Source: Streptomyces clavuligerus (GTDB taxonomy: Bacteria > Actinomycetota > Actinomycetes > Streptomycetales > Streptomycetaceae). Taken from it: a DNA stretch of 64,000 nt. The notes beneath the pieces were generated by a model, which did not search any database, was not told the DNA's origin, and was given only the letters and a program-made list of their open reading frames with translations. Shown piece by piece: positions 23,314 to 32,090 of the stretch (within the stretch, counting starts at the first letter, position 1; the number at the start of each line of letters is the position of its first letter). The stretch covers positions 558,001 through 622,000 of the forward strand of contig NZ_CP027859.1 in the NCBI RefSeq assembly GCF_005519465.1, given 5' to 3'. The translations under genes were made by a program, and so were the position numbers.

Positions 23314-25017
23314 CTAGAGCACGGCGAGTCGACCGGCCAGGTCGTCGAGGCCGAGTGAGCCCTGCGAGAGCGCCTTCATGTGCCAGGTCTTGAGGTCGAA
23401 CGAGGTGCCCCGGCGGCGGCGCGCGGCCTCGCGGCCCTGGAGCCAGACGCGTTCGCCGAGTTTGTAGCCGATGGCCTGGCCGGGCCAGCCGAGGTAGCGG
23501 ACGATCTCGCTGTCCCGCATGTCGGCGGAGCTGCCGGTGTAGGTGGCCAGGAACTCCGTGGCGAGGGCCGGGGTCCAGCGCTCACCGGGGTGGAAGCCCG
23601 CGTCGGCGGGGATGGCCGAGCCCAGGTGCATACCGATGTCGATGATCACCCTGATGGTGCGCAGCATCTGCTCGTCGAGGAAGCCGAGGCGGCGGGCGGG
23701 GTCGGTGAGGAAGCCCAGATCGTCCATGAGGCGTTCGGCGTACAGGGCCCAGCCCTCGATGTTGGCGCTGACCATGCCCAGAGTGGTCTGGTAGCGGCTG
23801 AGACGGTCGGCGAGGGAGACCCACCGGGCGAGTTGCAGATGGTGGCCGGGGACTCCCTCGTGGTACCAGGTGCTGACGAGTTGCCAGGTCGGGAAGGTGT
23901 CCCGGCCGAGGGTGGGCAGGAAGGTCCGTCCGGGGCGGCTGAAGTCGAGGCTGGGGCCCTGGTAGTACGGTGCCGCCGAGCTGCCGGTGGGCGCGATACG
24001 GGACTCCACCCGGCGCAGCGGGCCGGAGAGGTCGAAGTGGGTGCCGTCGAGGGCGGTGATCGCCTCGTCCATGAGCTGCTGGAGCCAGTCCCGGATCGCT
24101 TCCTCGCCGATGACGGTGTGACCGTGCCGCTCCAGATGGCCCATAGCCTCCTGGACTCCCGCTCCGGGCAGCACCCGGTCGGCTTCGGTGCGCATCTCGG
24201 CCACCGTGCGGTGGAACTCGCTCCAGGCCCAGGTGTACGCCTCGTCCAGGTCGGGATCGGCGCCGGTGTGGTGGCGTACGGCGATTCCGTAGCGTTCCCG
24301 GCCGACGGCGTCGGGGGTGTCGGCGGCGGCCGGGGTGTAGGTGTCGCGCAGCCAGTCGCGGAACCCGGCGACGGCGGCGGTGGCCTTGAGGGCGGCGGCG
24401 TCCAGTTCGCCGCGCAGCCCCTCGGGCCCGGGTGCGACAAACCCCGCGAACCATCCCGAGCCGTCGCCTTCGGCGTTCTCACCGGTCCAGGCGGTGAGCT
24501 GGTCGACGACTGCGGCCGTCTGCCGGGGCGCGGCGGTCAGGCCCCGGGAGATCCCCTCGGCGAGGGTGGCGCGGTACCCGTCGAGCGCGGCGGGGAGGTT
24601 GCGCAGCCGTCCGGCCACCGCCGCCCAGTCGTCGTCGGTGGCGGTCGGCATGAAGGTGAAGATGTCCCGCACCTGGTGGACGTGTGCGCCGATGGTACGG
24701 AGCTGGCGGAAGTTCTCACCGGTGTCGTGGAGGGCGAGTTCGGCGGTGAGGCGCTCCCTCAGCAGCCGCGCGCAGTTCCGGTCGGCGGGGTCCTCGTCGG
24801 CGGGCGGCGCGGCGGCGCGCGCTTCGAGCGTGTCGAGCGCGGTGAGGGTGCGACGGGCGATGTCCGCGAGCGCCTCGAAACCCTCCGGGGAGAGATCCGG
24901 CTGCCGGTCGTCACCCGGGTGCAGCCCCAGCCAGGCGGCCTCCAGCGGGTTGTGAGCGGCCACGTGGTCCAGGTAACGGTCGGCGATGGTGCGCGGGGTG
25001 ATCGTCTCCTCTGTCAT
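23314..25017 (-). CDS. DUF885 family putative metallopeptidase
   Basis: A 567-residue DUF885 protein. ATG 25017 (MTEETITPRTIADRYLDH) is preferred to the codon six residues upstream. The zinc-binding motif is in TWYHEGVPGHHLQLARW (HExxxHH), with a downstream glutamate in ANIEGWALYAERLMDDLGF as the probable third ligand. GWPGQAIGYKLGERVW near the C-terminus is also characteristic. The family resembles M3/carboxypeptidase-like zinc peptidases; substrates are mostly unknown. There is no signal peptide, so it is probably cytoplasmic. The last ~95 bp are duplicated as a remnant at 13617-13711. Confidence 0.85.
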   Translation of the reverse strand: MTEETITPRTIADRYLDHVAAHNPLEAAWLGLHPGDDRQPDLSPEGFEALADIARRTLTALDTLEARAAAPPADEDPADRNCARLLRERLTAELALHDTGENFRQLRTIGAHVHQVRDIFTFMPTATDDDWAAVAGRLRNLPAALDGYRATLAEGISRGLTAAPRQTAAVVDQLTAWTGENAEGDGSGWFAGFVAPGPEGLRGELDAAALKATAAVAGFRDWLRDTYTPAAADTPDAVGRERYGIAVRHHTGADPDLDEAYTWAWSEFHRTVAEMRTEADRVLPGAGVQEAMGHLERHGHTVIGEEAIRDWLQQLMDEAITALDGTHFDLSGPLRRVESRIAPTGSSAAPYYQGPSLDFSRPGRTFLPTLGRDTFPTWQLVSTWYHEGVPGHHLQLARWVSLADRLSRYQTTLGMVSANIEGWALYAERLMDDLGFLTDPARRLGFLDEQMLRTIRVIIDIGMHLGSAIPADAGFHPGERWTPALATEFLATYTGSSADMRDSEIVRYLGWPGQAIGYKLGERVWLQGREAARRRRGTSFDLKTWHMKALSQGSLGLDDLAGRLAVL

Positions 25018-25107
25018 GGCGTCATCCTCGCGCACGGGTGGGGGTGGCCGGCTCGCATACCGTGGTTTCGGTGTGGGTGAGGGGGTGTTGGGGGCGGTGG
25101 GGTGTGG

Positions 25108-25376
25108 GTGGGGCCCCCGCGTGTGCGGGGCAGACGATCAGAGAGGGGGGCACGTGTCCTCATCCGGACGACCCCCGCGCGTACGGGGCAGACGACTCCG
25201 GTGCGCTCAAGGTGGACAAGGCCGTGGGACGACCCCCGCGCATGCGGGGCAGACTTCCTGGCTCGGGCTGCTCGGCGGGTGGCTCGGGGACGACCCCCAC
25301 GCATGCGGGGCAGACCCGTCGCCCATGTCGATCTCGTACTCCGTACCCGGACGACCCCCGCGCGTGCGGGGCAGAC
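25108..25376 (-). CRISPR. Type I-E-like CRISPR array, 5 repeats / 4 spacers, no cas genes nearby
   Basis: Repeats of 28 bp start at 25108, 25166, 25227, 25288 and 25349. Read on the minus strand the consensus begins gtctgccccgcacgcg and ends cgggggtcgtcc, with the palindromic ccccgc...gcgggg core of type I-E repeats. Spacers are 33, 33 and 33 nt (period 61) and one of 30 nt beside the repeat at 25108, whose far end is degenerate. A degenerate terminal repeat marks the leader-distal end, so transcription should run on the minus strand from an AT-richer leader at about 25377-25430. No cas gene is in the window. Confidence 0.93.
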
Positions 25377-25473
25377 ACTTCGCGACCTGGGACGCTATCA
25401 CGTGATCATGCCATTTTCGTTCACCTGCTTCAGGGACGGGACCTCCCCCGCCGGACGGGCTCCACGGGATCGT

Positions 25474-26709
25474 TCAGGGCCTGCGCCCCCGAAAGGTGCG
25501 GCGCAGGTCGGTCACCCACGCGTCGGGGTTCTCCCAGGGAATGAAGTGCCCGCCGTGCTCATGGGCGTTGACGTTGACGTGGTTGAACCAACCGGCGAGC
25601 GGGCCGTTCGTGAACGCCCGGACGCGCTCGTCGGCGGTGTGGATGCCGGGCGGGTTCTCGTAGGTGACGAAGGTGAGGCCGACCGGGGCCTGCACGACCG
25701 GGGTGCGGTCGTGGGCGGGGGCCCAGGGGTAGCGGTTGGCGTTGGCGTAGTAACGCATCGATGTGGCGGCGGAGTTGTTCACCCAGTAGATCGTGGCGTG
25801 GGTGAGCAGGTCGTCCCTGGTGAAGACGGACTCGACGGCGCCGCCGTGGTCGCTCCAGGCGTGCCAGCGCTCCAGCAGCCAGGCGAGCAGTCCGGCGGGT
25901 GAGTCGCTCAGCCCATGGGCCAGGGTGGCGCCGTCGAGTGTGTGCACGGCGAGGTGGGACGCCCAGCGGTGGTCCAGCTCGATGACGCGGGCGCGGATGT
26001 CGGCGGGCTGGTCGTCGGTGAGGGGGCGGTTCCGGGCGAAGTCCCAGGCGCGGGGGCCGGTGAAGAAGTCCAGCGGCAGCCCGGAGCCGATGTGGATGCC
26101 GTACAGCTCGTCGGCGTACTTGTGGCCGAGCTGGCTGGAGACGATCCCGCCGATGTCGCAGCCTCCGGCGGCGTACTTCTCGTATCCGAGGGTCTCGGTC
26201 ATCAGGGTGTGCCAGAGGTCGGAGACCTTCCAGAAGTTGACGTCCGGAAAGCCGGTGAGCGGACCGGGGAAGCCGAAGCCGGGCAGGGAGGGCACGATGA
26301 CGTCGAACGCGTCGGCGGGGTCACCGCCGAACGCGGCCGGGTCGGCGAGCGGGTCGATCACCTTCGACCAGTGCCAGAACGTCCACGGCCAGCCGTGGGT
26401 GAGGATCAGCGGGATCGGGCGGGGGCCGCGCCCTGGCTTGCGCAGGAAGTGCACGGGGATACCGGCCACGTTCACCCGGTAGTGCTCGTAGGCGTTGATG
26501 GCGGCCTCGGCGCGACGCCAGTCGTAGCCGTCCCGCCAGTGGGCGACCAGTTCACGGAGGTAGCTGTCGGGGACACCGTAGGACCAGTCCTCGTTCCCCT
26601 CGTCCAGCGGCGGACGGGTCCGTGCGAGACGGGCCCGCAGGTCGTCGAGGACCTCGTCGGGCACATGGATCGGGGTGGGCTCCAGGGGGAAGGCGTGCGG
26701 GGCGGTCAT
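25474..26709 (-). CDS. Epoxide hydrolase (alpha/beta fold, EHN domain)
   Basis: A 411-residue microsomal-type epoxide hydrolase. ATG 26709 has GAGGAG 7 nt upstream. The N-terminal EHN cap (IHVPDEVLDDLRARLARTRPP, and the region of LRELVAHWRDGYDWR) is followed by the hydrolase fold: HGWP oxyanion motif, nucleophile Asp185 in GGCDIGG and catalytic His388 in HEHGGHF. It opens epoxides to vicinal diols through an ester intermediate. It is encoded on the same strand as, and downstream of, the terpene synthase/P450 operon, so an epoxidised terpene is a reasonable but unproven substrate. Confidence 0.92.
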   Translation of the reverse strand: MTAPHAFPLEPTPIHVPDEVLDDLRARLARTRPPLDEGNEDWSYGVPDSYLRELVAHWRDGYDWRRAEAAINAYEHYRVNVAGIPVHFLRKPGRGPRPIPLILTHGWPWTFWHWSKVIDPLADPAAFGGDPADAFDVIVPSLPGFGFPGPLTGFPDVNFWKVSDLWHTLMTETLGYEKYAAGGCDIGGIVSSQLGHKYADELYGIHIGSGLPLDFFTGPRAWDFARNRPLTDDQPADIRARVIELDHRWASHLAVHTLDGATLAHGLSDSPAGLLAWLLERWHAWSDHGGAVESVFTRDDLLTHATIYWVNNSAATSMRYYANANRYPWAPAHDRTPVVQAPVGLTFVTYENPPGIHTADERVRAFTNGPLAGWFNHVNVNAHEHGGHFIPWENPDAWVTDLRRTFRGRRP

Positions 26710-26865
26710 GGCGTGGCTCCTCACCGGGCAGGAAGCGGAGTCGTCGGCCTGCTGGAGTCCCATCGGCGGCGCGGGCGCCACCACTCCCGGCATGCCGCCC
26801 TCCGCCGTCCATGGCCCTCCACCTGCGCGACCAGGAGATGAGCGTACGCGACACGGGCTCCGCCG

Positions 26866-26896
26866 CCAGTCCCAGTCCCAGTCCCAGTCCCGGTTC
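26866..26896. repeat. Hexanucleotide microsatellite (cagtcc)n in an intergenic region
   Basis: About five copies of cagtcc lie between the epoxide hydrolase start and the terpene synthase stop. The same kind of hexamer appears inside two coding regions of the window (11317-11360, 35678-35720). Confidence 0.6.
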
Positions 26897-26946
26897 CGGT
26901 GGGACGCGTGGTTCGTGTGCGGCGAGCCCTCAGGGGAAAGGAGTGG

Positions 26947-28017
26947 TCACCCGGACGGTGGGCCCATGGTGCCGGGGGCGGTGGTCCAGGGGTCGGCGGA
27001 GGAAGCCGCCGGGGTGTTCACCGACAGGTCGCGGGTGTAGCGGGCGGAGCAGAGGGCCCAGGTGAGGTAGGCCGCGGGGAAGTTGAGGGCGGCGCACGCG
27101 ACCCGGCTGACGGCGCGGACGGTGGCCGGGGGGAGGCCCAGCCGCGCGGCGGTGGCGGGGATGCGGCGGCCGAGGGCGGCGGCCCGGTCGAGGCGGTCGG
27201 TGATTCGGGCGGTCAGCCAGTGCACGGCGGCGGGGGCGGTCAGGCCGAGGTGGTGGCGGGCGACGAGGAGGTAGTTGACGGTGAGGCCGTCGGTCGCCTC
27301 CTTGGGGCAGGAGAGGATGTCGTTGCACCAGTTCGCGGCGTCGCTGATGTGGCGGATCAGCTCCTGCCAGAGGGCGGTGGCGGCGAAGGCGGGCGGCAGT
27401 TCGACGCAGAGGATCGCCTCGGGCAGGTCGTAGAGCCACAGGCCGCTGGACCGGCGGCGCAGCAGGGGGTATTCCGCGACGGTGGGAACGGTGTTGGTGC
27501 GCCGCAGATGGTGTTCGTTCAGGCAGCCGGTGTACTGCTCGCGCAGATGACGGTGGAAGCGGCCGATCCAGTCGCTGGTCATGCCGTGGCTGGTCTGCCG
27601 CCAGAGTCCGGCCAGCGCGGTGACGATCGGATGCTCGGGTCCGCCGGGCGGGCCGGCGGGGGCACCGGGGGCGCCGGTGCGGTGCAGCAGTCCGGTGAAC
27701 AGGGTGTCGACGGCCTGGGGCGCGGTGCGGGACTCGATGTGGTCGTCCAGGCAGAACACCCAGATCAGCCAGCGTGCGTAGAGCAGGACTTGGTCGTCGC
27801 GTTCCTCGGACATCGCGACGGCGGCGAGGCGGTCGAGGCCATGGGCGCCGAGCCGCAGCGCGGCCGGTCCGGTGGCGAGGCCGCTGGCGGCGGCCCAGTG
27901 ACGGGCCCGCTGTTCGAGGTGGGGGGCGTGGCGGTGGCGGCGGTGGGGACGGTGCAGCCAGCGGGTGGCGTCCGGGAGCGTTTCGGGTGGCCAGGGGGCT
28001 GCGGCGGCCGAGGCCAT
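26947..28017 (-). CDS. Class I terpene synthase 1
   Basis: A 356-residue terpene cyclase. The first metal motif is FCLDDHIES (Asp91, Asp92, Glu95), of the DDxxE type. The second is NDILSCPKE (Asn232, Ser236, Glu240), an intact NSE triad, and the C-terminal RY pair appears in SARYTRD. It should ionise a prenyl diphosphate, most often farnesyl diphosphate in this family, using three Mg2+. The product cannot be read from sequence. ATG 28017 begins only 6 nt after the stop of the EF-hand gene, so the two are probably translationally coupled. Confidence 0.93.
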   Translation of the reverse strand: MASAAAAPWPPETLPDATRWLHRPHRRHRHAPHLEQRARHWAAASGLATGPAALRLGAHGLDRLAAVAMSEERDDQVLLYARWLIWVFCLDDHIESRTAPQAVDTLFTGLLHRTGAPGAPAGPPGGPEHPIVTALAGLWRQTSHGMTSDWIGRFHRHLREQYTGCLNEHHLRRTNTVPTVAEYPLLRRRSSGLWLYDLPEAILCVELPPAFAATALWQELIRHISDAANWCNDILSCPKEATDGLTVNYLLVARHHLGLTAPAAVHWLTARITDRLDRAAALGRRIPATAARLGLPPATVRAVSRVACAALNFPAAYLTWALCSARYTRDLSVNTPAASSADPWTTAPGTMGPPSG

Positions 28018-28023
28018 GGGCGC

Positions 28024-28596
28024 TTACCGTGCCGAGGGGGGAAAGGGGAAGCGGAACGTCGCCCCGTACAGCCAGTTGCCCGGTGCGTCGGGGTCGGGGC
28101 TGGTGTAGTAGTCGCGGACCGCGGCGAGGTACTCCTCGACGTCCAGCACACCGTCGACGTTGGTGTCGAGACGGTCGAAGGCGATGCCGCTCTGGATTTC
28201 CGGGACGCCGAGGACGGTCTCCATCGCCTGGAATTCCGAGCGGTCGATCGAGCCGTCTCCGTCCATGTCGGCGATGATCGCCAGGGCCGCGGCCGCAGGG
28301 TGGAAGATTTCTTCGAACTGGTCTCCGTGAACGAATGCGGCCAGCATTCCGTTCCGGTACTCCGGCGGGTCGATCTGGCCGTCGCGGTTGGTGTCGCAGT
28401 GCGCGGCGAGGGTGTCCCAGAACCGGTCGAAGGCGTCCATCAGCGCCTGTCCTCTCGGTGTTGACGACGGTTCCGAGAAGGTCAGCAGCAGTTGGGAGGC
28501 GAGTCCGAGCAGATCCTGGCGTTCGATCAGGCCGTTCCGGTCGATGTCGATGTGGAGGTACGACCAGTCAATCTTATTGTTCAGCACCGTGCTCAT
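28024..28596 (-). CDS. EF-hand calcium-binding protein (calerythrin-like)
   Basis: A 190-residue soluble protein with four EF-hand loops: DIDRNGLIERQD, DTNRDGQIDPPE, DMDGDGSIDRSE and DTNVDGVLDVEE. Most loops keep the acidic residues at positions 1, 3, 5 and 12, so several Ca2+ sites should be functional. It belongs with the calerythrin/Cab type of actinomycete calcium sensors. It lies inside a terpene operon, 6 nt before synthase 1, which is unusual. It shares the C-terminal motif DPxAPGNWxxGxxF with the EF-hand protein at 41241-41801, so the two are paralogues. Confidence 0.92.
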   Translation of the reverse strand: MSTVLNNKIDWSYLHIDIDRNGLIERQDLLGLASQLLLTFSEPSSTPRGQALMDAFDRFWDTLAAHCDTNRDGQIDPPEYRNGMLAAFVHGDQFEEIFHPAAAALAIIADMDGDGSIDRSEFQAMETVLGVPEIQSGIAFDRLDTNVDGVLDVEEYLAAVRDYYTSPDPDAPGNWLYGATFRFPFPPSAR

Positions 28597-28772
28597 GTTC
28601 TACTCCGTTTTTCGCATTCCGCATACGGAATCCGGATCGGGAATCCCAGATCCATCCCGGCGGAAGGAGATCTCGACGCCTCCAAGTAGGTAGAGGGTTA
28701 CTGCCCGTCCCGTCAATCCCCGGATGAACGGGGGTGGTTGCGGCGCACGGAGAGGACACACGTCTTCATGGG

Positions 28773-28795
28773 GCCGCCCGCCCCTTCCGGGCGGC
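28773..28795 (-). terminator. Hairpin after the P450 of the terpene operon
   Basis: A perfect 8-bp stem (gccgcccg / cgggcggc) with a 7-nt loop, in the 244-nt gap between the P450 stop and the EF-hand start. It could attenuate transcription between the two halves of the operon. Confidence 0.45.
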
Positions 28796-28840
28796 GCGCT
28801 CCGGCCTGTGCGCCGTCCCCCGTCCCCCGTCCCCGTTCGG

Positions 28841-30250
28841 CTATCGGGGTTTCGGGGCGGTACGGGCGGTCATGCGCAGGCCGGTGGGCTGGAGGGTGGC
28901 GAAGAGGCGGGTCTCGCCGACCTTGGTGCCGGGGGTGTGGCGCAGGGTCCAGCGGGTGACGGCCGCTGCGGCGACCGCGCGCATCTCGGTCCGGGCGAAG
29001 GTGTCGCCGAGGCATTTGCGGTTGCCGTCGCCGAAGGGGATGAAGTGGGTGCGGTGCTGGACGGGGCTGTTGCCGGGGAGCCAGCGGTCGGGGTCGAAGC
29101 GGTCCGGGTGGGGGAAGACCTGGGGGTCGCGGTGGAGGGCGGAGAGGCTGAACAGGAACTCGGTGCCTGCGGGCAGGGTCCTGCCGTCGAGTTCGACCTC
29201 GGTGCGGGCCCGGCGCATGAGGACCCAGTTCGGGGTGTGGAGGCGGAGGGTCTCGTTCAGCAGCCGGTCCAGAAGGCCGGTCCGGGTGGTGTCCCCGTCG
29301 GCGGCGGCGAGATCGGCGCGCAGCTCGTTCTCGTGGTCGGGGTGGCGGGCCAGTTCGTGGAAGAGCCAGGAGAGGGTGGTGGCGATGGTCTCGGTACCGG
29401 CGACGAGGACGGAGATGGCTTCGTCGCACGACTGCTGGAGGGAGCAGTCGAGGTCGGCGGCGTGCGGGCACAGGGTGGTGAAGAGATCCTGATGGTCCCC
29501 GTCGCCCATGGGGTTCGCCGTGGTGGTGCGGGCGGTGCGGGCCAGGTCGGCGACGATCGTGTTGAGGTCGCGGATGGCCCGTTCGAAGCGCCGGTTGCCG
29601 GGGGTCGGCAACCGTTCGAGAAGGGTTCCGGGGGAGAGAAAGCGGATCATGATCCCGCCGAGGAGGACGTTCACGCACTGGTGGATGCGTTCGCTGGTCC
29701 TGGGGGTGGGGCGGGCCGCGAAGAAGAGCCTGATGATCATTTCCAGGGCGATGCGATGCATCTCGTCGAGGACGTCGAGGGTGTCGCCGTCCTGCCACCG
29801 GTCGAGGTGCTCGGCCGCGCAATCGGCGGCGACGGTGCGCCAGTGCGGTTGGCGACTGCGGTGGAACGCGGGCTGGATCAGACGGCGTTGACCGAGGTGG
29901 AGCGGTTGTTCGGAGAAGAGGACACCATTGCCGAGGATGGTGCGGGCCTTGTCGAACGCGGCACCCTTCTCGTAGGAGCGGGCGTCGGTGACCAGGATGC
30001 GGTGGAGGAGATCGGGCGAGTTCACCACATGGACGGGGGTGGGGATGTCGACCCGGACGAGCCCGCCGAGCGGCTGGAGCGAGGTGAGGAACCGGACCGG
30101 GTTCCGCATCAGCGGCAGGAGATGGCCGAGGCCGGGCAGCCGCCCGGGGGCGGTCGGCACCGGACTGCCCGGGGCCGGGACACGGGCCCGGCGGCCCCGC
30201 TCCGGTGGGGGCGGGGAGCCGTCGGTCCGGCCGGACAGGGGTTGCGTCAT
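28841..30250 (-). CDS. Cytochrome P450 of the terpene locus (A)
   Basis: A 469-residue P450. ATG 30250 with AAGGAG upstream is chosen over a longer frame. Motifs: I-helix AGTETIATT (from Ala284), ExxR NETLRL (Glu333), DRFDPDRW, and haem loop FGDGNRKCLG with Cys413. An N-terminal Pro-rich lead (PGRLPGLGHLLPL) and the overall length resemble the terpene-oxidising P450s paired with bacterial cyclases, such as pentalenene and epi-isozizaene oxidases. It lies 40 nt downstream of terpene synthase 2, and is likely to oxidise that product. No ferredoxin gene is adjacent. Confidence 0.9.
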   Translation of the reverse strand: MTQPLSGRTDGSPPPPERGRRARVPAPGSPVPTAPGRLPGLGHLLPLMRNPVRFLTSLQPLGGLVRVDIPTPVHVVNSPDLLHRILVTDARSYEKGAAFDKARTILGNGVLFSEQPLHLGQRRLIQPAFHRSRQPHWRTVAADCAAEHLDRWQDGDTLDVLDEMHRIALEMIIRLFFAARPTPRTSERIHQCVNVLLGGIMIRFLSPGTLLERLPTPGNRRFERAIRDLNTIVADLARTARTTTANPMGDGDHQDLFTTLCPHAADLDCSLQQSCDEAISVLVAGTETIATTLSWLFHELARHPDHENELRADLAAADGDTTRTGLLDRLLNETLRLHTPNWVLMRRARTEVELDGRTLPAGTEFLFSLSALHRDPQVFPHPDRFDPDRWLPGNSPVQHRTHFIPFGDGNRKCLGDTFARTEMRAVAAAAVTRWTLRHTPGTKVGETRLFATLQPTGLRMTARTAPKPR

Positions 30251-30290
30251 CGCGTTCTCCTTCACGGGTCGGGGAACAGGCGGCACCGGG

Positions 30291-31448
30291 TCAGAGGGGC
30301 AGCGGCTGATGCCCGGACACGGTGTAACGGTGGCTGGTGCGTTCCCAGCGGTCGTTTCCTGCCATGAAGTCCTGGAGCAGGACGATGTAGCGGAGCACGG
30401 CTGTCTCCTGGTCGGGAGGCAGGCAGCGGGCGAGCGCGTGGGCGTGCGGTTCGAGTCCGCGGAACCTCGTGGCCAGCTCGCGGGTGCGGGCGACGGCTTC
30501 GGCGAGGGACTGATCACGGTTCATGCCGTGGTCGCGTTCCAGGATCAGCAGCAGGTTGTTGCCGCCCGTGCCGTCGGCCTCCTCCTTCTCGACCGAGGCG
30601 ACGTCGTTGCTGATGGAGACGATGTCGGCGGCGGTGTCCCGCAGGGCCGTCAGGGCCTGGCTGTGCCAGGCCAGCGGGGGGACCTCGAAGCCGCTGACCC
30701 GTTCGTACAGGTCGTTGAGGACATAGGCGCTGATCGACCGGCGGCGGCGCCACAGATGCTCGTCCACACCTCCTGTGCTGTGCTGTCCGGCGCGTATCTG
30801 GGCCTCGGTCAGGTACACGGCGAGGTACTGGCACCAGTTCCCCGTGGTGCGCGCGGTCCAGTGGGGGGACATGCCCGCCGTCCACCGCCTCCAGAGGTCG
30901 GTGAACGCCTCGACGGCGGGCTCGCCCTGCCGTCCCGGCCCGGCGGAGGTACCCGTTCCGGTGTCCGCCCCAGTGTTCGCCCCGATGTCCGGTCCGGTGT
31001 CCGCCCCAGTGTTCGCCCCGATGTCCGGTCCGGTGTCCGCCCCAGTGTTCGCCCCGATGTCCGGTCCGGTGCTGGCTCCGGTGTCGGCTCCGGTGCCCGG
31101 TCCGGTGCTGGCTCCGGTGTCGGCGCGGTGGAGCAGAGCGGCGAACTGGCCGAGGACCTCGGCCGCGGCACGCGGGATTCCGCCGAGGAGACCGTCGAAC
31201 TGGTCGTCGAACGGGCTGAAGTACCAGCCCATCAGATCGGTCGCGAGGAAGAGGCCCTCCTCGGACGCCTCCGGGTAGAAGTAGGCCGACACCTCGGCCA
31301 GTTGCCAGCGCAGATAGCGTTCCCGCTCCTCGGGGGCGAGGAGACCCCGGGCGGACATCCACTCCAGGTTGTGCTCGCGTGCCGCGTCCAGATGGGGACT
31401 GACACGGAGCGGCCACGGCAGTGCGAACTCGACATCCTGCGGCACCAC
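30291..31448 (-). CDS. Class I terpene synthase 2 with repeat insertion
   Basis: A 385-residue terpene cyclase. Metal motif 1 is SPFDDQFDG (Asp81, Asp82, Asp85), motif 2 is NDVASVEKE (Asn281, Ser285, Glu289), and an RY pair lies in SHRYTVSG. Between the helix carrying the aspartate motif and the next helix, about residues 108-163, there is a Gly/Thr/Asp/Ala insert built from 12-residue repeats ([12 protein letters not shown]), not normal for the fold. It probably forms a surface loop. Without the insert the length would be about 330 residues, as usual for bacterial sesquiterpene synthases. First gene of the minus-strand terpene operon. Confidence 0.92.
   Translation of the reverse strand: MVPQDVEFALPWPLRVSPHLDAAREHNLEWMSARGLLAPEERERYLRWQLAEVSAYFYPEASEEGLFLATDLMGWYFSPFDDQFDGLLGGIPRAAAEVLGQFAALLHRADTGASTGPGTGADTGASTGPDIGANTGADTGPDIGANTGADTGPDIGANTGADTGTGTSAGPGRQGEPAVEAFTDLWRRWTAGMSPHWTARTTGNWCQYLAVYLTEAQIRAGQHSTGGVDEHLWRRRRSISAYVLNDLYERVSGFEVPPLAWHSQALTALRDTAADIVSISNDVASVEKEEADGTGGNNLLLILERDHGMNRDQSLAEAVARTRELATRFRGLEPHAHALARCLPPDQETAVLRYIVLLQDFMAGNDRWERTSHRYTVSGHQPLPL
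30961..31104. repeat. 36-bp tandem repeat inside terpene synthase 2
   Basis: Three identical 36-bp units (30961-30996, 30997-31032, 31033-31068) are followed by a diverged fourth (31069-31104) and part of a fifth. All keep the reading frame. Confidence 0.95.
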
Positions 31449-32090
31449 ATACCTCCGGAATCACGGAGCGGAAAAGAAGCGACAAGACGGCCCGGTCAAC
31501 CGGAATCCGGCACACAGTCGCCACACGTGGCACAGATGGCACACGCACCACACACGGCGCCTGGAGGAGCGACGGTCAACGAGCGACAGGGCCTCGCGCA
31601 CGCGCAGAGAAGACCAAGAGGACGAGGACGGCGGGCACTCCCCCGCCGTCTTCACCCACCGAACGAACGCCGTACTGAACGGAACGCCGTACTGAACGGA
31701 ACGCCGTACTGAACGAAACGTTCTGCCGGCCGAACCTCGTGCGGGCCCGCGGCGCACCGGGCGACTCGGGCCCCGGACACCGCACCCGGCCACCAAGCAT
31801 GGTGAAGGGCGGACCCGCCCGGACAGAAGCGTTCTGGTGTGAAAGTCATCCCATCGGGGGAATCCTCGGCCGCGTACGCTTCGGTGCCGCTCCCCTGTCC
31901 GAGCACAGCCCAGGGCCGCGCACGGAACGCGTTCTCCGTTCTCGTTCCGGAGGCGCGGAAGGCGGTTCCGACGTCTTCCCGTCGGGAGCGACCGCGATTC
32001 ACCCGGTGATCGTCCCTCCTCGGACGCCTACTGCTTGGATATGCCGTGGAGGGAACCACTACAGGCCGACGGCCAGGGGGAATCAGGCAC
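31449..32090. other. Divergent promoter region of the terpene locus
   Basis: 642 bp between terpene synthase 2 (minus) and the DsbA-like lipoprotein (plus). The only clear structure is the 17-bp repeat at 31664-31714, which ends in the palindrome gaacgaaacgttc (31711-31723). No gene is supported. Confidence 0.5.
31664..31714. repeat. 17-bp tandem repeat x3 upstream of the terpene operon
   Basis: Three adjacent copies of (c/g)gaacgccgtactgaac lie at 31664, 31681 and 31698, directly followed by gaaacgttc. The unit resembles a direct-repeat regulator site. It is about 220-270 bp upstream of terpene synthase 2 and about 380 bp upstream of the plus-strand gene. Confidence 0.9.

Noticed and set aside
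25377..25410. A sixth CRISPR spacer-repeat unit on the right of the array
   Set aside because: After 33 nt no repeat-like sequence follows, so this is taken as the leader side.
30443..30463. tRNA T-loop-like ggttcgagtcc
   Set aside because: It lies inside terpene synthase 2, and no acceptor stem or anticodon arm can be drawn around it.
31711..31723. gaacgaaacgttc as a LexA (SOS) box
   Set aside because: The actinomycete SOS box needs GAAC-N4-GTTC; here the spacing is five. It is kept only as part of the repeat region.
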